Source: Paracoccaceae bacterium (GTDB lineage: Bacteria; Pseudomonadota; Alphaproteobacteria; Rhodobacterales; Rhodobacteraceae). From it: a stretch of 34,707 bases of DNA. Of this stretch, positions 15,897 through 23,885 are shown piece by piece. The notes beneath the pieces are model-generated. The model was not told where the DNA came from. It was given only the letters and a program-made list of their open reading frames with translations, and did no database searches. Numbering within the stretch: position 1 is the stretch's first letter; each line of letters starts with the position of its first letter. The stretch covers positions 1 through 34,707 of the forward strand of contig JABXIA010000101.1 in assembly GCA_013373325.1 (NCBI GenBank), given 5' to 3'. A program made the position numbers and the translations under genes.

Positions 15897-17189
15897 ATGA
15901 CCGACGCCCCGTCTTATGGGTTTGACACCTTGCAAATTCACGCCGGCGCCAAGCCGGACCCGGCCACCGGCGCACGGCAGACACCGATCTATCAATCCAC
16001 CGCCTATGTCTTCCGCGATGCCGAACACGCGGCCGCATTGTTCAACCTTCAGGAAGTCGGCTTCATCTATTCACGGCTGACCAACCCAACTGTTGCAGTC
16101 CTTCAGGAACGCCTGGCGACGCTGGAGGGCGGTGTTGGCGCGGTCTGCTGCTCCTCCGGCCACGCGGCGCAGATCATGGCGCTGTTCCCGCTGATGGGCC
16201 CGGGCTGCAACGTGGTGGCCTCGACCCGTCTTTACGGCGGCACCGTCACCCAGTTCAGCCAGACCATCAAGCGCTTCGGCTGGTCGGCGAAATTCGTCGA
16301 TACAGATGATCTGGACGCGGTGAAGGCCGCGATCGACGAGAACACCCGCGCGGTGTTCTGCGAATCTGTGGCCAACCCCGGCGGCTATGTGACCGATATC
16401 CGGTCGCTTGCTGACATCACCGATGGCGCGGGCATTCCGCTGATCGTCGACAACACATCTGCCACCCCGTACCTGTGCAACCCGATTTCCCAAGGCGCGA
16501 CGCTGGTGGTGCATTCGACAACCAAGTACCTGACTGGCAACGGCACCGTCACCGGGGGCTGTGTTATCGACAGCGGCCAGTTCGACTGGTCCGCGAACGA
16601 CAAGTTCCCGTCGCTGTCAGAGCCGGAAACCGCCTATCACGGCCTCAAGTTCCACGAAACCTTCGGCCCGCTGGCCTATACCTTCCACGGCATCGCAATC
16701 GGATTGCGCGATCTTGGCATGACGATGAACCCGCAGGCGGCGCATTACACGCTGATGGGAATCGAAACCCTGTCCCTCAGGATGCAGCGGCACTGCGAGA
16801 ACGCCCGCAAGGTGGCCGAGTGGCTGGAGAATGACAGCCGGGTTGAGTACGTCACCTATGCCGGGCTGCCCTCCTCCCCCTATTACGAGCGCGCCCAGGC
16901 CTGCTACCCCAAGGGCACTGGCGGTTTGTTCACCTTTGCCGTCAAGGGTGGCTATGAGGCCTGCGTCAAGCTGGTGGATTCGCTGGAGATTTTCAGCCAT
17001 GTAGCCAACCTCGGCGATACCCGCTCGCTAATCATCCACTCGGCTTCGACCACGCACCGGCAGCTGACCCCGGAGCAGCAGGAAGCAGCAGGTGCCGGTC
17101 CGAATGTGGTCCGGGTCTCCATCGGCATCGAAGATGCGGACGATCTTATCCGAGACCTGGATCAGGCACTGGCCCAAGCCTGCGGCTAA
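15897..17189 (+). CDS. metY: O-acetylhomoserine aminocarboxypropyltransferase (sulfhydrylase)
   Basis: This PLP enzyme makes homocysteine from O-acetylhomoserine and sulfide (direct sulfhydrylation) for methionine synthesis. The 430-residue length and motifs fit the Cys/Met-metabolism class: QTPIYQSTAYVF (28-39), YSRLTNPTVAVLQERLATLE (58-77), the aspartate of IVDNT that contacts the cofactor, and the PLP lysine in VHSTTKYLTGNG (Lys210). AGGGAG at 15883-15888 selects the ATG at 15897. An in-frame GTG at 15795 would add 34 residues without a ribosome site or homology and is rejected. The gene stands alone after a 193-bp leader and ends at a strong bidirectional terminator. Confidence 0.92.
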   Translation: MTDAPSYGFDTLQIHAGAKPDPATGARQTPIYQSTAYVFRDAEHAAALFNLQEVGFIYSRLTNPTVAVLQERLATLEGGVGAVCCSSGHAAQIMALFPLMGPGCNVVASTRLYGGTVTQFSQTIKRFGWSAKFVDTDDLDAVKAAIDENTRAVFCESVANPGGYVTDIRSLADITDGAGIPLIVDNTSATPYLCNPISQGATLVVHSTTKYLTGNGTVTGGCVIDSGQFDWSANDKFPSLSEPETAYHGLKFHETFGPLAYTFHGIAIGLRDLGMTMNPQAAHYTLMGIETLSLRMQRHCENARKVAEWLENDSRVEYVTYAGLPSSPYYERAQACYPKGTGGLFTFAVKGGYEACVKLVDSLEIFSHVANLGDTRSLIIHSASTTHRQLTPEQQEAAGAGPNVVRVSIGIEDADDLIRDLDQALAQACG

Positions 17190-17208
17190 GGCCTGCCCCA
17201 CCTTAAAG

Positions 17209-17240
17209 GAAAGGCCGGGCACCCCGCCCGGCCTTTCTTC
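17209..17240. terminator. Bidirectional terminator between metY and the SIMPL gene
   Basis: GAAAGGCCGGGC (17209-17220) and GCCCGGCCTTTC (17226-17237) form a perfect 12-bp stem with loop ACCCC. On the plus strand it is followed by TTC, and on the minus strand by a T-rich stretch (complement of TTAAAGGA). It separates the convergent metY and SIMPL genes. Confidence 0.85.
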
Positions 17241-17248
17241 GTTTGATG

Positions 17249-17968
17249 TTACTCGCTGCCCGGCACAGTCATGTCGAACACAACCGAGACATTGTGGGTA
17301 AAACTCAGTTCCCCGGCCTCAATCGGCATCGCGTCGCTGCGGGCCATTTCCATGGCCATCATCGGACGGCCGCCGCCGCCGCCATGCTCTGTGATAGAGC
17401 GCACCGGGCCCAGTTCCATGCCAGCAGCATCCGCCAGCTGCTGGGCTTTGCGGATGGCATCTTTAACCGCCTCGCCGCGGATCTGGTCAATCACTGCGGC
17501 GGGATCAGACACCGCGAAACTCAAGCCCTGGAACCGGTTCGCTCCTGCAGCCAGAACCTTGTCCAGAACCGGTCCCAGACCATCCAGATCCCGGACCCGC
17601 ACCATCAGCGTGTTCGAGGCCTCGAAACCGGTAATCTCGCGCCTCCCGCCGCTGTCATAGGAACGGTCCTGCGACCATACAGGGCGCATGGATATCTGCT
17701 GGGTCTGCATGTCCTCGGCGGCGATGCCGCCCTCCTTGAGCCGGGTGATCACCGCCCCCATGGATTGTGAGACTGCAGCCATGGCGGCAGCGGCTTCCTC
17801 GGCCTCCTCCGTCACGCCCAGGGTGATCGTTGCCAGTTCAGGCGGCACTTGCAGGGTGCTTTCACCGTTTACGGTAATCTGGCGCGGCGGCACGGTTTCG
17901 CTTGCGGCCAGAGCGCTTGCGCTCATCGACAGCATCAGCGCCGCTGCCAGAAGTTTCTTTGCCTTCAT
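17249..17968 (-). CDS. SIMPL domain-containing periplasmic protein (DUF541)
   Basis: The 239-residue protein has a signal peptide (MKAKKLLAAALMLSMSASAL, cleavage near AAS) and then a single SIMPL/DUF541 domain. Visible features are ITVNGESTLQVPPELATITL, the long helix with EEAEEAAAAM, the conserved block around TQQISMRPVW, and GFEASNTLMVRVRD. Family members are secreted or periplasmic proteins that form oligomers; their function in bacteria is mostly unknown (oxidative stress and lipid effects have been reported for some). AAGGAG before the ATG at 17968 selects this start over the 20-residue-longer frame. It is divergent from the large membrane fusion protein at 18147. Confidence 0.88.
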   Translation of the reverse strand: MKAKKLLAAALMLSMSASALAASETVPPRQITVNGESTLQVPPELATITLGVTEEAEEAAAAMAAVSQSMGAVITRLKEGGIAAEDMQTQQISMRPVWSQDRSYDSGGRREITGFEASNTLMVRVRDLDGLGPVLDKVLAAGANRFQGLSFAVSDPAAVIDQIRGEAVKDAIRKAQQLADAAGMELGPVRSITEHGGGGGRPMMAMEMARSDAMPIEAGELSFTHNVSVVFDMTVPGSE

Positions 17969-18146
17969 GCTGAAAAAGCTCCTTTTCCGAATGCCCTTTA
18001 GATGGGGACGGCAAACCGCCGCCCGCAAGAGCCAGAAGATGTCTTTTCCTTTAACTCGGCAGGTTCCTGCTTTAAGGTCCGCAGCAAAACACCGGGCGCG
18101 CTATGCGCCCCCGGGCAGTATGGATTTGGATGGTTTGACCCAAAGC

Positions 18147-20633
18147 ATGAAACCGGCCTTTGCTCTTTCGCTTTCCGCCGACGGGATCGCATTGATCTAC
18201 CGCGCAGAGGACGGCTGGAGGAGCGTTGCCAGCACTCCATTTGACACAGAGGACCTTCCCGCCGCATTGGCCGCAATCCGGGCTGATGCTCTGCGGCTGG
18301 CGCCGGACGGGATTTACAGCAAGCTGATCCTGCCCAATGACCAGATCCGGTATCTGAGCATTGAAACCGGCGGCCTGCCCGCCGGAGAACGGATCGCGGC
18401 GGCACGGCAGGCGCTGGAAGGCGCCACACCTTATCCGGTGGACGAACTGGCCTTTGATGTTTGCGCTGACGGCAGTGTAACCCATGTGGCCGCAGTGGCG
18501 CTGGAAACGCTGGATGAGGCCGAGACATTTGCGGTTGAGCATGGTTTCGGGCCTGTCAGTTTCGTGGCGGTGCCAGAAGACGGCGGTTTCCAGGGGGAGC
18601 CGTTCTTTGGCACCACCCGGGCGATCCGGGGCACCGAGGTTGAACCAGATAATACGGCGGTCAAGGCAATCGGTGCTGTTCAGCTGCCCGATCCTGCACC
18701 AGCCAGTGACGTTGAAGACCAGGCTGCTACACCTGAGGCTGAAGAAGCCCTCATCCCTGCCCCCCCTTCCGAGGAAGCGGCAGCACCAGATGAAACATCT
18801 GGCGCTGACGAGAAACCGGGCACCCCGAAAACGCTCCCCAGGCAGGAACGGCCGGCAACACCCGGAGACGTTGCATCCGTGCAGCCAGTCCCCGCTGCAA
18901 TGCCAGCAGGCGTGCCGCCCGCTCCGCCTGGCGTTTCCGAAGCCGACAGCGCTCCTGCCCCGGCGGCCGCAAAGCCGGATACGCCAGAAAACACAAGCCT
19001 CCAGGCGCAGTCGGACGTGCAAGGGAGCGGGAAAAATTCTTCTGCCGGGCCGCTGCCTGCGGCGAAACCAGGGCCCTTGGTCCTGACTGACAGAAGTCCA
19101 AGCGCTGCAAAACCTGCAGCGGTGAAAGCGCTGGGACCGGCAAATGCCAATCCCGCAGAGGAAAAGGCCGGACCGGCACGAACGATTCCACCCGCTCCAG
19201 CCGCCTTGCGCGCCCCGCCCCCTGCCGCACCGGCCCCGCGACCCAAAACTGCACCGGATCGCAAGGCTGCAGCTGGCGGCAAACGGCGCTCGTTCGGCCT
19301 TGTTCTGACAGCCGCGCTGCTTGCGGCGGCAGTTACTGCCTGGGCGCTGCTGCGCGAGGACGGTTTTCTTGCCGCGCTGACGGAAACAGGCAGCGACCTT
19401 TCCCCTGCCCCCGCCATCAGCAGCAGCGAAACCGCTTCCCCCCAGCATTCCGGCACAACCGGAACTGCAGAGGAAATCGCACCGCAAGTCAGCGTGCTGG
19501 CGGATCAGCCGGACCCTGTGCTCGCCGATGCCGGTCTCCCCGAGGCCAGCGGTGCGGATGCAGCTCCCACGGCCGAAGATGAAGCCGCTGCTGATGGCGT
19601 CGAACCGCCTGAAGAAGGAACCGCCACAGCTTTCCTGGAACCGGAAGCCCTTCAGCCTGGTGCCGCGGACACGCCCGTGTCCGCCGAACCGGATGAACTG
19701 GCCCTGGCCGCGCGCTACGCGGCGACCGGTGTCTGGCCAGTGGCGCCGGAGCTGGACGGCATCCCGGCAGCTGCCGGTCTGGATGAACTTTACACCGCGT
19801 CCGTCGACCGCACCGAGTTTGCCGCTGACGCCGTGGCCCTGCCGGACCCCCGGTCCTATGATCAGGATGACGCGCCGGCGGCTGTTGCGTCCCCTGCCGC
19901 GGCAGGGTCAGCCTTTGATCTGGACGCACGCGGTCTGGTCAAGGCAACACCGGAAGGGGCGCTCAATCCTGATGGCATCACGGTTTACCTGGGCCGCCCT
20001 GGCAAGGTACCGCCGCCCGCGCCGGACCGCAGCGACCCGGCTGCCGAAGCGCTGGCAGAAGAAGTCGCCCGAAATCAGGTACTTTCACGCAAACGGCCCA
20101 AGGCGCGCCCGTCTGATCTGGCGGAACAGGTGGAACGGGCTCAGAATGGCGGCCTCAGCCGCGCCGAACTGGCCAGCCTGCGTCCGCGCCACCGTCCCGC
20201 AAGCCTGAAACCGGCAGAAGAAGAGCTACCGGTCACTGCGCAGGCCATCGCGTCCTCAGTCGTGCCACGCGGCCGCCCTGCCAATTTTGCCAATCTGGTC
20301 GACCGCGCCCGCCGCAACGCACAAAACCAAGTGCAGGCTGCTGCTGCTGTTCCCGCCGCCGCAGCCGCAACGCCGCCGCGCATTCCGACCAGCGCCTCTG
20401 TCGCCCGGCGCGCCACCGTCAACAATGCAATCAACCTGCGCAAGCTGAACCTGATTGGCGTCTATGGCACAGCAGCCAACCGCCGCGCCCTGGTGCGCCT
20501 GCCCTCAGGCCGCTACAAGAAGGTGCAGGTTGGCGACCGCATCGACGGCGGCCGGGTGATCGCCATTGGCGAAAGCCAGCTCCAGTATCAGAAAGGTGGC
20601 CGCAACCGCACTCTGACAATGCCCAAGAGCTAA
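18147..20633 (+). CDS. Large membrane protein with GspL/PilM-like N-terminus and GspC/PilP-like C-terminus
   Basis: The 828-residue protein has no recognised name. Residues 1 to about 160 (FALSLSADGIALIYR..., with LILPNDQIRYLSIE and VTHVAAVALETLDEAE) resemble the cytoplasmic actin-like domain of GspL/PilM. A Pro/Ala-rich linker (about 165-380) leads to one membrane helix (381-402, SFGLVLTAALLAAAVTAWAL). A long acidic, Ala-rich periplasmic stretch follows, then a C-terminal domain (about 760-828, LNLIGVYGTAANRRALVRL and KVQVGDRIDGGRVIAIG) like the GspC/PilP homology region. Type II secretion and type IV pili normally use separate proteins for these parts. No pilus or secretion genes are adjacent. 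An in-frame ATG at 18120 is possible; 18147 is preferred because the domain begins there. The domain calls are by eye. Confidence 0.7.
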   Translation: MKPAFALSLSADGIALIYRAEDGWRSVASTPFDTEDLPAALAAIRADALRLAPDGIYSKLILPNDQIRYLSIETGGLPAGERIAAARQALEGATPYPVDELAFDVCADGSVTHVAAVALETLDEAETFAVEHGFGPVSFVAVPEDGGFQGEPFFGTTRAIRGTEVEPDNTAVKAIGAVQLPDPAPASDVEDQAATPEAEEALIPAPPSEEAAAPDETSGADEKPGTPKTLPRQERPATPGDVASVQPVPAAMPAGVPPAPPGVSEADSAPAPAAAKPDTPENTSLQAQSDVQGSGKNSSAGPLPAAKPGPLVLTDRSPSAAKPAAVKALGPANANPAEEKAGPARTIPPAPAALRAPPPAAPAPRPKTAPDRKAAAGGKRRSFGLVLTAALLAAAVTAWALLREDGFLAALTETGSDLSPAPAISSSETASPQHSGTTGTAEEIAPQVSVLADQPDPVLADAGLPEASGADAAPTAEDEAAADGVEPPEEGTATAFLEPEALQPGAADTPVSAEPDELALAARYAATGVWPVAPELDGIPAAAGLDELYTASVDRTEFAADAVALPDPRSYDQDDAPAAVASPAAAGSAFDLDARGLVKATPEGALNPDGITVYLGRPGKVPPPAPDRSDPAAEALAEEVARNQVLSRKRPKARPSDLAEQVERAQNGGLSRAELASLRPRHRPASLKPAEEELPVTAQAIASSVVPRGRPANFANLVDRARRNAQNQVQAAAAVPAAAAATPPRIPTSASVARRATVNNAINLRKLNLIGVYGTAANRRALVRLPSGRYKKVQVGDRIDGGRVIAIGESQLQYQKGGRNRTLTMPKS

Positions 20634-20746
20634 AGCGCGCAGATCAGTCCAGGACGTTTAGAGAGCGGAAGCCGCACAGCCCTGCTGCGCGGCAAGCACC
20701 GGCCCAATTGCCCCCTTGCTGTCGCCATTACGGGTAAATCCCAGCT

Positions 20747-20778
20747 AAAAAAGCCGGACCTGCACGACAGACCCGGCT
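20747..20778 (-). terminator. Rho-independent terminator after hpd
   Basis: On the minus strand AGCCGGGTCTG pairs with CAGGTCCGGCT (two G-U pairs, loop TCGTG), followed by TTTTTA. It lies 22 bases after the hpd stop codon. The remaining sequence between 20634 and 20746 shows no gene. Confidence 0.8.
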
Positions 20779-20800
20779 CAATCATGTCCTCAGCCTGCGC

Positions 20801-21901
20801 TTATTCCGCTGCCTGGATCTCGCCGCTTTCGATCTGCTCACGCTCGATCGATTCAAATAGCGCCTTGAAGTTACCCTCTCCGAAGCCGTCATCGCCCTTG
20901 CGCTGGATGAACTCAAAGAAGATCGGCCCGATCACGGTTTTCGAGAAGATCTGCAGTAGGATGCGGGTCTCGCCGCCGTCCACCACACCTTCGCCGTCGA
21001 TCAGAATGCCGTGTTTTTTCATCCGGTCCAACGGCTCATCATGGCCGTGCACCCGCTCCTTGGACAACTCGTAATAGGTGTCGTTCGGGCCGGGCATGAA
21101 CTTCAGGCCCTTTTCGGCAATCGCATCGGTGCTGGCATAGATGTCTTCTGTGCCGACTGCGATGTGCTGGATACCTTCGCCATTGTATTTCTTGAGGTAG
21201 GACACGATCTGGCCGGTCTCACCGCGGTCTTCGTTGATCGGGATCCGGATCCGGCCGCAGGGCGAGGTCAGCGCGCGGCTGAACAGGCCGGTGTACTTGC
21301 CCTGGATATCAAAGAAACGGATCTCCTTGAAGTTGAACAGCTCCTCGTAGAACTTGAACCACTTGTCCATGTTGCCCTTGTAGACATTGTGAGTCAGGTG
21401 ATCGAGGTAGTAGAAGCCGTCGCCGCGCGGCTTGGATTGCTTCAGCCACTCAAACTCCTCGTTGTAGGGCGAGGTGTCATAATACTGGTCGATGAAGTAG
21501 ATCAGAGAACCGCCAATACCCTTGATGGCCGGCACGTTCATGACCTTTCCCGGGCCTTCATAAGCTTCCGCGCCTTTGGACACGGCATGTTCAAACGCCT
21601 TTTGCGCATCAGCAACCCGCCATCCCATCGCAGGGGCGCAGGGGCCATGTTCGTCCACAAATTTAGCGGCAAAGCTCTCCGGGTCAGCATTCAGGATGTA
21701 GGTGACATCCCCCTGCTGCCATAGTTCCACCAGCGGCTGGCCCTTGCGGTGGCCCGTCAGTTCGTAACCCATGCGGGCAAACAGTGCCCGAAGTTCAGCC
21801 GGTTCCGGGCTGGCAAACTCAACAAATTCAAAGCCATCCGTGCCCGCCGGGTTTTCCGGCGTGATCTCGGACTTGGGGGCGTTGTGTGGAAAAGGACCCA
21901 T
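20801..21901 (-). CDS. hpd: 4-Hydroxyphenylpyruvate dioxygenase
   Basis: This non-haem iron enzyme turns 4-hydroxyphenylpyruvate and oxygen into homogentisate and CO2 in tyrosine breakdown. The 366-residue chain has two vicinal-oxygen-chelate halves. The iron ligands are visible as His168 (DHLTHNVYKG), His246 (GIQHIAVGT) and Glu330 (IFFEFIQRKG), and the C-terminal helix ending ALFESIEREQI is typical. AAGGAGA precedes the ATG at 21901. The gene is divergent from an Lrp-type regulator; the shared 151-bp gap has two palindromes. No homogentisate dioxygenase or fumarylacetoacetase gene is in the window. Confidence 0.96.
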   Translation of the reverse strand: MGPFPHNAPKSEITPENPAGTDGFEFVEFASPEPAELRALFARMGYELTGHRKGQPLVELWQQGDVTYILNADPESFAAKFVDEHGPCAPAMGWRVADAQKAFEHAVSKGAEAYEGPGKVMNVPAIKGIGGSLIYFIDQYYDTSPYNEEFEWLKQSKPRGDGFYYLDHLTHNVYKGNMDKWFKFYEELFNFKEIRFFDIQGKYTGLFSRALTSPCGRIRIPINEDRGETGQIVSYLKKYNGEGIQHIAVGTEDIYASTDAIAEKGLKFMPGPNDTYYELSKERVHGHDEPLDRMKKHGILIDGEGVVDGGETRILLQIFSKTVIGPIFFEFIQRKGDDGFGEGNFKALFESIEREQIESGEIQAAE

Positions 21902-21937
21902 AGCGCGTCTCCTTCATGTCATTCGGGACAATGTGAT

Positions 21938-21952
21938 TTCTTGAATCAAGAA
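21938..21952. promoter_or_regulatory. Perfect 15-bp palindrome in the hpd/lrp gap
   Basis: TTCTTGAATCAAGAA is a perfect palindrome (7+1+7), 36 bp upstream of the hpd start. Its position and AT-rich centre fit an operator for the divergent Lrp/AsnC-type regulator, but ownership is inferred. Confidence 0.5.
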
Positions 21953-22004
21953 TACCGCATTCACGATGCAGGATTTCCGCATAGTTTCGCATCAAACGAT
22001 TGAA

Positions 22005-22025
22005 TTGTGCGTAGCTTACGCGCAA
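22005..22025. promoter_or_regulatory. Second inverted repeat in the hpd/lrp gap
   Basis: TTGTGCGTA and TACGCGCAA (9-bp arms, one mismatch, 3-bp centre GCT) form an inverted repeat 27 bp upstream of the regulator start. Its half-sites differ from those of the palindrome at 21938, though both are placed where they could affect the regulator or hpd promoters. Confidence 0.45.
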
Positions 22026-22052
22026 TGATCGTCAAAACAGGAGAAATCACGC

Positions 22053-22508
22053 ATGCTTGATCCAACCGACACCAAGCTGCTCGCAGCCTTGCAGAGGAAC
22101 GCGCACCTCACAGCTCAGGAATTGGGTGAACTGCTGAACTTGTCACCAAGCCAGGCCGGGCGGCGGCGGCAGCGGCTGGAGGCTGAGGGCTTCATCGAAG
22201 GCTATGCCGCCCGGCTGAGTCCGGCCAAGCTAGGGCTGGCGGTCCAGGGATTTGTGCAAGTTCATCTCAGCAGCCACGGGCCGGAACAGTCGAAGGGATT
22301 CGCGCGTCTGGTGGCCAGCCAGCCGGAAATCACTTCGGCCTGGACCATGACCGGCGAGGCCGATTACCTGCTGCGAGTCTACTGTACTGACCTGCAGGCG
22401 CTGAACACGCTGATCCACGAGATTCTGCTGCCCCATCCCGGCGTCGCGCGGGTTCAGAGCCAAATCGTGATGGCACAATTAAAACGGGATGCGCCGCTCC
22501 CAACTTAA
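22053..22508 (+). CDS. Lrp/AsnC family transcriptional regulator
   Basis: The 151-residue protein has an N-terminal helix-turn-helix (about residues 4-48: DPTDTKLLAALQRNAHLTA, then LNLSPSQAGRRRQRLEAEG) and a C-terminal RAM/AsnC ligand domain (about 65-145) with TMTGEADYLLRVY and LPHPGVARVQSQIVM. AGGAG precedes the ATG at 22053. It is divergent from hpd, so it probably controls tyrosine or phenylalanine breakdown in response to an aromatic amino acid or a related product; the ligand is inference. Confidence 0.92.
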   Translation: MLDPTDTKLLAALQRNAHLTAQELGELLNLSPSQAGRRRQRLEAEGFIEGYAARLSPAKLGLAVQGFVQVHLSSHGPEQSKGFARLVASQPEITSAWTMTGEADYLLRVYCTDLQALNTLIHEILLPHPGVARVQSQIVMAQLKRDAPLPT

Positions 22509-22575
22509 CCAGCTGGGAAGGAATTGGAGGTATTGGTGAACCGACGATTTATGTAATCCAAAGTGGAACTGTTCC

Positions 22576-23796
22576 GTGTCTTTTGTAGACCGCCGTGTTG
22601 AACCCCGCCCAACCAGCGGCGAGGCCCCGTTTGGCCTCAATGAGGTGTTTTTCTCACGAACTGACAGCCGTGGGGTGATCCGCGCCGGAAACTATGTCTT
22701 CCGCCGCGTTGGGGCCTACCCCTGGGAAGAATTGATCGGTGCGCCGCACAAGGTGATCCGGCATCCGGATATGCCCAAGGGCGTGTTTTCGCTGTTCTGG
22801 GACACCATCCAGCGCGGCGAAAGCATAGGCGCTTACGTCAAGAACAAGTCCAAGGACGGGCTGTACTACTGGGTGTTCGCCGTGGTGGTCCCGTGCCAGG
22901 ACGGCTATCTGTCGGCCCGCATCAAACCCAGCAGCAAGCTGTTTGATGAGGTGCGCGGCCTCTATGCCAAGATGCTGAAGCGTGAAAAAGAAGAAGGTGT
23001 CAAGCCGGAGGAAAGCGCCCAGCACCTGCTCGACTGGCTCAAAAGCCAGGGCTACGAAAACTACCATCAGTTTGCGGCCCACGCCCTCAGCCAGGAACTG
23101 ATCGCGCGGGATAAGGGACTGGGAAACCAGGTTCATGCCCGGATTCAAGAGCTGACAAGCATGCTGCAGGACGCCGAAAAACTGGCTGAGGAAACCGATG
23201 GGCTGATTGCGGATTTCGATGCCATGCACACCATTCCGCACAACTTGCGGGTGCTGGCCTCCCGCATCGAGCCTTCGGGCGGCCCCGTCACGGTCCTGTC
23301 CCAGAACTATGGCGCCATGTCCCGGCAGATGTCCGATTGGTTCGGCGCCCACGTGATGGGTGAGAACAGCAACTTTGCCAAGATCAAATCCTCCGTGAAC
23401 GACAGCCTGTTTGTCGAGGGAATGGCCCGCATCCTGATCGAGTGCGACACACAACTCCAGAAGGAGCGCCGTGACCTGGGCGAAGCTGATATGGAGACGG
23501 AGCGCAAGATCCTTGGCGACCTGGTCAAGCAGCAAGTCAAGCGCTCAGAAGACGGCATGAAGGAAGTGGATGAGGAAGCTGCGCGCATAACCGGCGCCTG
23601 CCAGATCATGCACCGTCATTTCCTGGGTCTCAGTTCAACCCGGGTTCTGCTCAAGATCGAAAGCGCGCGGCTGACTGATTCCGGGGAGACCCTGGCCGAT
23701 ATCATCGACCAGCTCGGCGGCTTCCAGGAACGGATCTCCCGGCGGCTGGACCGGATCGCAAGCCTCAGCGAAGACATCCGCATGCTGGAGCAGTAG
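22576..23796 (+). CDS. Aer-type PAS domain protein without a recognisable output domain
   Basis: The 406-residue soluble protein starts with GTG at 22576; no other in-frame start exists after the upstream stop at 22537, and no strong ribosome site is seen. Residues about 22-120 form a PAS domain of the Aer/chemoreceptor type, with FFSRTDSRGVI, VIRHPDMPKGVF (Arg62, His63, Asp65), VKNKSKDGLYYWV and ARIKPSS. The rest (130-406) is largely helical and charged with coiled-coil character, and ends in segments such as LLKIESARL and IASLSEDI. No methyl-accepting signalling hairpin, kinase, GGDEF or HTH motif was found. It may sense redox state or a small ligand and act by protein contact; unproven. 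Confidence 0.78.
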   Translation: MSFVDRRVEPRPTSGEAPFGLNEVFFSRTDSRGVIRAGNYVFRRVGAYPWEELIGAPHKVIRHPDMPKGVFSLFWDTIQRGESIGAYVKNKSKDGLYYWVFAVVVPCQDGYLSARIKPSSKLFDEVRGLYAKMLKREKEEGVKPEESAQHLLDWLKSQGYENYHQFAAHALSQELIARDKGLGNQVHARIQELTSMLQDAEKLAEETDGLIADFDAMHTIPHNLRVLASRIEPSGGPVTVLSQNYGAMSRQMSDWFGAHVMGENSNFAKIKSSVNDSLFVEGMARILIECDTQLQKERRDLGEADMETERKILGDLVKQQVKRSEDGMKEVDEEAARITGACQIMHRHFLGLSSTRVLLKIESARLTDSGETLADIIDQLGGFQERISRRLDRIASLSEDIRMLEQ

Positions 23797-23885
23797 CGCC
23801 CCGCAGGCGCTCATTTGCCATAACAGCCAGCCCTGCCGCTGCAAAGCCATTGCCAAGGCACCGGCAGGCTTGCGATACGTGTTTT

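Noticed and set aside
18094-18110. GGGCGC/GCGCCC hairpin as a terminator before the fusion gene
   Set aside because: No T-run follows and no gene on the plus strand ends before it; the neighbouring gene runs the other way.
18072-19487. 471-residue open frame on the minus strand opposite the fusion protein
   Set aside because: Its Cys/Arg/Gly-rich translation mirrors the Pro/Ala-rich codons of the sense strand and shows no domain.
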